Shown here: positions 58,923-64,000 of the stretch, piece after piece
Layout of the letters: each line of letters starts with the position of its first letter
Position numbering within the stretch: position 1 is the first letter of the stretch
Source: Streptomyces sp. NRRL B-1140
GTDB taxonomy: Bacteria; Actinomycetota; Actinomycetes; Streptomycetales; Streptomycetaceae
Direction of reading: 5' to 3'
Length of the DNA: 64,000 nucleotides
Assembly (NCBI RefSeq): GCF_001280065.1
Contig: NZ_LGEA01000102.1
Coordinates: forward strand, 186,001-250,000
Translations under genes and position numbers: made by a program
Notes under the pieces: model-generated
Database searches by the model: none
Told to the model about the DNA's origin: nothing
What the model saw: the letters and a program-made list of their open reading frames with translations, nothing else

Positions 58923-58970
58923 GCGGTGCCGGGGAGGGTCGTCCGGCCCGGGCCGGACGACCCGGCAGAC

Positions 58971-60332
58971 CTACAGCGCCGGAAGGTTCTTCCGCAGCTC
59001 GAACGCGGTGACCTCGGAGCGGTACTCCTCCCACTCCTGCCGCTTGTTGCGCAGGAAGAAGTCGAAGACGTGCTCGCCGAGGGTCTCGGCGACGAGGTCG
59101 CTGCGTTCCATGAGGGTCAGGGCCTCGCCCAGGTTCTGCGGGAGCGGCTCGATGCCCATGGCGCGGCGCTCCGCGTCGGAGAGGGCCCAGACGTCGTCCT
59201 CGGCGCCCGGCGGGAGTTCGTAGCCCTCCTCGATGCCCTTGAGGCCGGCGGCCAGCAGCAGTGCGTAGGCGAGGTAGGGGTTGGCGCCGGAGTCGAGGGA
59301 GCGGACCTCGACCCGGGCCGAGCCCGTCTTGCCGGGCTTGTACATGGGGACGCGGACCAGTGCCGAGCGGTTGTTGTGGCCCCAGCAGATGTACGAGGGT
59401 GCCTCGCCGCCCGCGCCCGCGGTGCGCTCCGCGCCGCCCCAGATGCGCTTGTAGGAGTTGACCCACTGGTTGGTGACCGCGGAGATCTCCGCCGCGTGCC
59501 GCAGCAGGCCCGCGATGAAGGAGCGGCCCACCTTGGAGAGCTGGTACTCCGAGCCGGACTCGTAGAACGCGTTGCGGTCGCCCTCGAAGAGCGAGAGGTG
59601 CGTGTGCATGCCGCTGCCCGGGTGCTCCGAGAACGGCTTCGGCATGAACGTGGCGTGCACGCCCTGCTCCAGGGCCACCTGCTTCATGACGAGGCGGAAG
59701 GTCATGACGTTGTCGGCCGTGGACAGCGCGTCGGCGTAGCGCAGGTCGATCTCCTGCTGGCCCGGCGCGCCCTCGTGGTGGGAGAACTCCACCGAGATGC
59801 CCATCGACTCCAGCATGGTGATCGCCTGGCGGCGGAAGTCCATGCCGACGTTGGTCGGGGTGTGGTCGAAGTAGCCGGAGTTGTCGGCCGGGGTGGGGCG
59901 GGAGCCGTCCAGCGGGCGGTCCTTCAGCAGGAAGAACTCGATCTCCGGGTGGGTGTAGAAGGTGAAGCCCAGGTCGGAGGTGCGGGCGAGGGCGCGCTTG
60001 AGCACGTAGCGCGGGTCGGCGAAGGACGGGGAGCCGTCCGGCATGAGGATGTCGCAGAACATCCGGGCCGTGCCCGGGGCCTCCGCGCGCCACGGCAGGA
60101 TCTGGAAGGTCGACGGGTCCGGCTTGGCGATCATGTCGGACTCGTAGACCCGGGCGAAGCCCTCGATTGCGGAGCCGTCGAAGCCGATGCCCTCGTCGAA
60201 GGCCTGCTCCAGCTCGGCCGGGGCCACGGCGACGGACTTGAGGAAGCCCAGCACGTCCGTGAACCACAGGCGTACGAACCGGATGTCGCGCTCCTCCAAC
60301 GTCCGGAGCACGAACTCCTGCTGCTTGTCCAT
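58971..60332 (-). CDS. glnA2: Glutamine synthetase-like gamma-glutamylpolyamine synthetase GlnA2
   Basis: The 453-residue protein is a GS-I homologue with the family signatures FDGSAIEGFARVYESDM and FMPKPFSEHPGSGMHTHLSL. Work in S. coelicolor assigns GlnA2 to gamma-glutamylation of polyamines rather than ammonia assimilation. At the place of the adenylylation tyrosine it reads DDVWAL (Trp382), so GlnE cannot modify it there. The NSYKRIWGG segment also replaces the NSYHRLVPG of true glutamine synthetases. ATG 60332 is chosen over 60347 for spacing to GGGGAAG. Confidence 0.93.
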   Translation of the reverse strand: MDKQQEFVLRTLEERDIRFVRLWFTDVLGFLKSVAVAPAELEQAFDEGIGFDGSAIEGFARVYESDMIAKPDPSTFQILPWRAEAPGTARMFCDILMPDGSPSFADPRYVLKRALARTSDLGFTFYTHPEIEFFLLKDRPLDGSRPTPADNSGYFDHTPTNVGMDFRRQAITMLESMGISVEFSHHEGAPGQQEIDLRYADALSTADNVMTFRLVMKQVALEQGVHATFMPKPFSEHPGSGMHTHLSLFEGDRNAFYESGSEYQLSKVGRSFIAGLLRHAAEISAVTNQWVNSYKRIWGGAERTAGAGGEAPSYICWGHNNRSALVRVPMYKPGKTGSARVEVRSLDSGANPYLAYALLLAAGLKGIEEGYELPPGAEDDVWALSDAERRAMGIEPLPQNLGEALTLMERSDLVAETLGEHVFDFFLRNKRQEWEEYRSEVTAFELRKNLPAL

Positions 60333-60566
60333 CTTCCGCTTCCCCATCCTTGCTGGTCAGGCCGCCTTCTCTTCCGTACCACGGGAGGCGGTCGGGCACC
60401 TGAGCATCCCACCACACCACCGTTTCGAACGCATTGCGGACCATGATCGCCCGGCTGATGCGGGGTCGAACGCGTCACGTACGGCAGGTGAACTGCTCTT
60501 CCGCCCATAGTGCCTGCTCGCACCGGCATCCGTAACGGCCGGTTCCCTTCGTCGCTCCACCCACTT

Positions 60567-60589
60567 AATTTGCATCTCATATGCAACTT
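60567..60589 (+). promoter_or_regulatory. NsrR operator upstream of hmp
   Basis: AATTTGCAT-CTCAT-ATGCAACTT is an inverted repeat of the form AA-N2-TGCAT-N5-ATGCA-N2-TT. It matches, from memory, the TGCAT-type NsrR sites of S. coelicolor. It lies 40-60 bases before the flavohaemoglobin start and overlaps a probable promoter (TTTAAATAGCGT). Confidence 0.85.
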
Positions 60590-60627
60590 TAAATAGCGTG
60601 CGCTCAGCCGAGCCCTGAGGAGCCCTC

Positions 60628-61815
60628 ATGCTGTCCGAGCAGTCCGCCGCCACCGTCCGTGCCACGCTCCCCGCCGTCGGGGCCGCCCTCGGCACGATCA
60701 CCGAGCGCTTCTACGCCGGACTGTTCGCGGCACACCCCGAGCTGCGGCGGGATCTGTTCAACCGGGGCAACCAGGCCTCCGGCGCCCAGCGCCAGGCGCT
60801 CGCCGGGGCCGTCGCGGCGTTCGCGACCCACCTGCTGGACCACCCCGGGCAGCGGCCGGACGGGATGCTCCACCGCATCGCCCACAAGCACGCCTCGCTC
60901 GGTGTCGCGCCGGAGCAGTACGGCGTCGTCCACGAGCATCTGTTCGCCGCCATCGCCGAGGTGCTCGGCGACGCCGTCACGCCCGAGGTCGCCGCCGCCT
61001 GGGACGAGGTCTACTGGCTGATGGCGAACGCCCTGATCGCCGAGGAGCGGCGGCTGCGCGAGGAGCGCGGCGGGCACACCTGGCGGTGCTGGGAGGTCGT
61101 CGACCGGGTCGCCGAGACCGACGACGTCGCCACGTTCCGGCTGCGGCCGGCCGACGGCGGTCCGGTGCGGGACTTCCTCGCGGGGCAGTACGTCTCCGTC
61201 CGTGTCGCCCTCGCGGACGGCGCCCGGCAGATACGGCAGTACAGCCTGTCGGGGGCGCCCGGCCCCGGCCTTCGGCAGATCAGCGTGAAGCGGATCCGCG
61301 GGGCCGGCGTCCCCGACGGCGAGGTCTCGAACCATCTGCACGCGCGCGTGCGGGTCGGCGACGTACTGGAGCTGTCCGAGCCGTACGGCGACCTGGTCCT
61401 GGACGGCGGTCCCGGCACGCCGCTGCTGCTGGCCTCGGCGGGCATCGGCGTGACTCCGATGGCGGCGATGCTGGCGCACCTCGCCGGCTCCGGCCACAGC
61501 GCCCCGGTCACCGTCGTGCACGCCGACCGCTCCCCCGCCACCCACGCCCTGCGCACCGACCACGAGGCCTACGCCGCCAAGCTGCCCGACGTGGCCGTCC
61601 ACCTCTGGTACGAGCAGGACGCTCCCGCGGGAACGCATCCCGGACGGGTCGACCTCACCGGTGTCGCGCTCGCCCCGGGCACGCGCGCGTACCTGTGCGG
61701 CCCGCTCCCGTTCATGCGGGCGGTGCGCACCCAGCTGATCGCCCGGGGCGTGGCCCCCGCCCACATCCACTACGAGGTGTTCGGCCCGGACCTGTGGCTG
61801 GCGGGGCAGGGCTAG
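60628..61815 (+). CDS. hmp: Flavohaemoglobin (nitric oxide dioxygenase)
   Basis: The 395-residue protein converts nitric oxide to nitrate with oxygen and NADPH. It has a globin domain (residues 1-135, with proximal histidine in HRIAHKHASLG and YWLMANALI), a FAD-binding domain (with RQYSLSGAP) and an NADPH domain (LASAGIGVTPMAAML and LCGPLPFM). GAGGAG precedes ATG 60628. The nsrR gene is convergent downstream, and an NsrR site lies upstream, so a nitric-oxide defence unit is likely. Confidence 0.95.
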   Translation: MLSEQSAATVRATLPAVGAALGTITERFYAGLFAAHPELRRDLFNRGNQASGAQRQALAGAVAAFATHLLDHPGQRPDGMLHRIAHKHASLGVAPEQYGVVHEHLFAAIAEVLGDAVTPEVAAAWDEVYWLMANALIAEERRLREERGGHTWRCWEVVDRVAETDDVATFRLRPADGGPVRDFLAGQYVSVRVALADGARQIRQYSLSGAPGPGLRQISVKRIRGAGVPDGEVSNHLHARVRVGDVLELSEPYGDLVLDGGPGTPLLLASAGIGVTPMAAMLAHLAGSGHSAPVTVVHADRSPATHALRTDHEAYAAKLPDVAVHLWYEQDAPAGTHPGRVDLTGVALAPGTRAYLCGPLPFMRAVRTQLIARGVAPAHIHYEVFGPDLWLAGQG

Positions 61816-61857
61816 GGGGTACGGGGGTCGGAGCCTTCCGTAGCCGAGGGGCCGGGA

Positions 61858-62307
61858 CTAAGGGGTACGGGGAGCGGCGCCCCGCGAGATCCCCAGCAGC
61901 AGTGCCCCGGTCGGCTCCGCCACGATGTCCTCCACGGTGACCGGGTCCAGTGAGGTGAAGAACGCCTCCTGGGCCCGGCGCAGGGCGCCGCGCAGGCGGC
62001 AGGCGGAGTTGAGGGGGCAGGGCGTCGGGCCCTCGCAGTCGACCACGTCGCCGCCGCCCTCGAAGGCGCGGACCACGGCGCCCACCGAGGCCGTACGGCC
62101 CCGCTCGGTGAGGGTGAGGCCGCCGCCCCGGCCGCGGCGGGCCTGGAGCAGGCCCATGTGCTGGAGCTCGGCGACGACCTTCGCCAGGTGGGTGTACGGC
62201 ACGTCCATGCCGTCCGCGACGTCCCGGGTCGTCGGACTCGACGCGCCCGCGACGGCGAGCCGCATCAGCACCCGCAGGGCGAGGTCGGTCGAGCGCAGCA
62301 GCCGCAT
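61858..62307 (-). CDS. nsrR: Rrf2-family nitric oxide sensor NsrR
   Basis: The 149-residue regulator has a winged helix (ATRDVADGMDVPYTHLAKVV region) and the three cysteines Cys91, Cys97 and Cys103 for the iron-sulfur cluster. Asp8 and Arg12 in RSTDLALR are also present; Asp8 is the fourth cluster ligand described for S. coelicolor NsrR. Start is ATG 62307. Its own upstream region carries a weaker copy of the NsrR box. It should repress hmp until nitric oxide damages the cluster. Confidence 0.94.
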   Translation of the reverse strand: MRLLRSTDLALRVLMRLAVAGASSPTTRDVADGMDVPYTHLAKVVAELQHMGLLQARRGRGGGLTLTERGRTASVGAVVRAFEGGGDVVDCEGPTPCPLNSACRLRGALRRAQEAFFTSLDPVTVEDIVAEPTGALLLGISRGAAPRTP

Positions 62308-62322
62308 GCGGGCAGCCTAGGT

Positions 62323-62345
62323 AATGGGAATCTGCGGTTCAAATT
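62323..62345 (-). promoter_or_regulatory. Weak NsrR-type site before nsrR
   Basis: AATGGGAATCTGCGGTTCAAATT has AA and TT ends with symmetric GGAAT and GTTCA half-sites spaced by five bases, a degenerate version of the hmp operator. It may mediate autoregulation. Confidence 0.5.
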
Positions 62346-62525
62346 ATCCGGCATCCGTGAGCAGGCCCTCGGGGCGCGACACCGGCGCACGGACCGGTGA
62401 AGCTGTCGGGCGGCTGTCGGTGCCGTATCGATTCGGCCCATTCCCGCGGCTGCCCTACGAGGCGCCCCGCCTCCCCCACTACGATCACTCCACCCGACCG
62501 TCACTTTTCCCACGAAGGACACCTC

Positions 62526-63194
62526 ATGGGCTCCGCCAACAAGAGCAGCACGGACCGCAGGGCGCGAATAGAGGAGATGCGGCGCGCCGAGCAGTCCCGT
62601 GAGCGCCGCAACCGGGTCCTCACCATCGCGGCCAGTGTGGTGGTCCTCGCCGGGCTCGTGGTCGGCGGTGTCGTGCTGGTGCGGTCCCAGGACGACGGGG
62701 GCAGTGACACCGCGGCGACGAGCGACTCCTCCGGCAAGGGCAAGTTCGTGACGGGCAAGGACGGCGTGAGGACGTGGGAGGGCAAGCTGTCCCGCAACCA
62801 CGTCACCAAGGCCGTGAAGTACGCCTCCGAACCGCCGGTCGGCGGCGATCACAACCCGGTCTGGATGAACTGCAACGGCGACGTCTACACCGAGCCGCTG
62901 AAGAACACCAACGCCGTGCACTCGCTGGAGCACGGCGCGGTGTGGGTGACGTACAACGCCGACGCGAAGAAGGCCGACGTCGACGCGCTCGCGGCGAAGG
63001 TGAAGAAGACGCCGTACACGCTGATGAGCCCGATGGACGACCAGAAGGACCCGATCATGCTCTCGGCGTGGGGTCACCAGCGCACCGTGACGGGCGCGAA
63101 GGACCCGAACGTGGACGCGTTCTTCGAGAAGTTCGTCCAGGGCGAGCAGACCCCCGAGCCGGGAGCCGCGTGCACGAACGGGCTGTCCGAGTGA
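62526..63194 (+). CDS. DUF3105 membrane-anchored protein
   Basis: The 222-residue protein has a charged cytoplasmic start, one membrane helix (LTIAASVVVLAGLVVGGVVLV, about 36-56) and an outer domain with GDHNPVWMNCNGDVY and AVHSLEHGAVWVTYNAD, the DUF3105 signature with conserved His and Cys residues. GAAGGA precedes ATG 62526. The stop overlaps the next start in GTGA. Function unknown; the association with a DUF305 gene is frequent in actinobacteria and suggests metal or redox handling. Confidence 0.86.
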   Translation: MGSANKSSTDRRARIEEMRRAEQSRERRNRVLTIAASVVVLAGLVVGGVVLVRSQDDGGSDTAATSDSSGKGKFVTGKDGVRTWEGKLSRNHVTKAVKYASEPPVGGDHNPVWMNCNGDVYTEPLKNTNAVHSLEHGAVWVTYNADAKKADVDALAAKVKKTPYTLMSPMDDQKDPIMLSAWGHQRTVTGAKDPNVDAFFEKFVQGEQTPEPGAACTNGLSE

Positions 63195-63811
63195 GGCATG
63201 CCGGCCTGATCGCCGGGGCCGCGGCGGCGGCCCTCGTGGCCGCCGGTGCGATCACCTACGCCGTCGCCGGGGACGACGGCGGCGGCAGGACGCCGTCCGC
63301 CGAGTCCGCGGACGCGGGCTTCGCGCGGGACATGGCGGTGCACCACCAGCAGGCCGTGGAGATGTCGTACATCGTGCGCGACCGCACGCGGGACGAGGAG
63401 GTCCGGCGGCTCGCGTACGACATCGCGCAGACACAGGCCAACCAGCGCGGCATGATGCTCGGCTGGCTGGACCTGTGGGGTCTGCCCAAGGTGTCCTCCG
63501 AACCGCCGATGACCTGGATGGACATGGGCGGCATGGCCTCCGGCAAGGACGGCGCGCTGATGCCGGGCATGGCGACCAACACCGAGATGAAGAAGCTCGG
63601 CGAGCTCAGCGGGAAGCGGGCGGAGGTCTTCTACCTCCAGCTGATGACGGACCATCACAAGGGCGGCATCCACATGGCCGAGGGCTGTGTGGAGCGGTGC
63701 GCGGTCGGCGTGGAGAAGCGGCTCGCCCAGGGCATGGTGGACGCGCAGCAGTCGGAGATCGCGCTGATGGCGGACATGCTCAAGGAGCGGGGCGCGGCGG
63801 CACGGCCGTAG
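63191..63811 (+). CDS. DUF305 (ferritin-like fold) exported protein
   Basis: The 206-residue product begins with GTG 63191 overlapping the upstream stop, a hydrophobic signal/anchor (LIAGAAAAALVAAGAITYAV) and a DUF305 domain with the two histidine motifs MAVHHQQAVEM and MTDHHKGGIHMAEG. These are typical of the DUF305/CopM-like family of four-helix proteins found in copper or heavy-metal contexts. The methionine-rich MTWMDMGGMASG loop fits copper binding. It is co-transcribed with the DUF3105 gene. Confidence 0.85.
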   Translation: MRHAGLIAGAAAAALVAAGAITYAVAGDDGGGRTPSAESADAGFARDMAVHHQQAVEMSYIVRDRTRDEEVRRLAYDIAQTQANQRGMMLGWLDLWGLPKVSSEPPMTWMDMGGMASGKDGALMPGMATNTEMKKLGELSGKRAEVFYLQLMTDHHKGGIHMAEGCVERCAVGVEKRLAQGMVDAQQSEIALMADMLKERGAAARP

Positions 63812-63854
63812 GGACACGCGGGGCGTAAGCCTCACATCGCCCCGCACTGCGGCC

Positions 63855-63895
63855 TCTTGGGCTCTTCTTGGCCTCCGTAGAGCGGTTCTTGGGCT
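63855..63895 (+). promoter_or_regulatory. TTCTTGG direct repeats upstream of the last gene
   Basis: TCTTGGGCT (63855), TTCTTGGC (63865) and TTCTTGGGCT (63886) repeat in the same orientation, about 80-120 bases before the next start. Direct repeats in steps of ten and twenty bases are typical of OmpR-type regulator binding. Confidence 0.5.
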
Positions 63896-63977
63896 GCGCC
63901 ATTCCCTGGCATGAACGGTTCATCGCGAGAGTGGCGACCGTCGAGTGATCCACTCACGACGAACCGCAGGGGGTTCC

Positions 63978-64000
63978 ATGAGATCCAACCGCGCCACGGT
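63978..64000 (+). CDS. Partial gene at the window end
   Basis: ATG 63978 has AGGGGG seven bases upstream and begins MRSNRAT before the window ends. The basic start fits the beginning of an exported protein, but only seven codons are visible. Confidence 0.4.

Overview
The window is a high-GC, gene-dense actinobacterial chromosome segment, almost certainly from Streptomyces. It shows frequent GTG and TTG starts, many genes with no Shine-Dalgarno but a -10 motif directly upstream (leaderless transcripts), long GC-rich convergent terminators, and a gene set that I recall from the S. coelicolor core chromosome (aceE, lipB-lipA, glnA, glnII, the malEFG region, glnE, glnA2). The order matches my memory of S. 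coelicolor from about SCO2183 to SCO2245; this could not be checked by search. I see no rRNA, tRNA, CRISPR array, insertion sequence, integrase or prophage.

Layout. 1-8.6 kb: aceE, a WYL-type regulator, a DUF4240 protein, a zinc amidase with a small exported partner, a MarP-like membrane serine protease, a GNAT protein and a TIGR01777 epimerase. 8.6-15.9 kb: a flavin amine-oxidase-like protein, an NsdA-type TPR regulator, lipoate biosynthesis (lipB-lipA) and small membrane proteins. 16-29.5 kb: glnA with a clear GlnR box, a frameshifted GNAT gene, the htpX-pspAB pair, an alpha/beta-hydrolase-kinase fusion, a divergent TetR/aldo-keto reductase pair, a secreted protein, then glnII with a second GlnR-type box. 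29.5-39.6 kb: glnRII, a sugar epimerase, a two-component system, a DUF1996 secreted protein, a TPR protein, a sigma-like/membrane fusion protein, a TetR regulator and a tautomerase.

39.7-53.3 kb is a complete maltodextrin/starch module on the minus strand: malE-malF-malG-aglA, a secreted alpha-amylase and a 1798-residue amylase-pullulanase, with divergent malR. Inverted CTTGCA/TGCAAG repeats lie before four of these genes and outline a local MalR regulon: extracellular glycanases cut starch and pullulan, the ABC transporter imports the maltodextrins, and AglA hydrolyses them. 53.4-64 kb: a PAP2 membrane enzyme, glnE, two glyoxalase-fold proteins, glnA2, a flavohaemoglobin with an NsrR operator next to nsrR, a DUF3105-DUF305 pair, and the first codons of a further gene.

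The window therefore holds most of the glutamine synthetase network: GlnA (with Tyr397, the target of GlnE), GlnII, the paralogue GlnA2 (which lacks that tyrosine), the adenylyltransferase GlnE and the regulator GlnRII. Pyruvate dehydrogenase E1 and the lipoate genes also fit together, because lipoate is the cofactor of the E2 partner.
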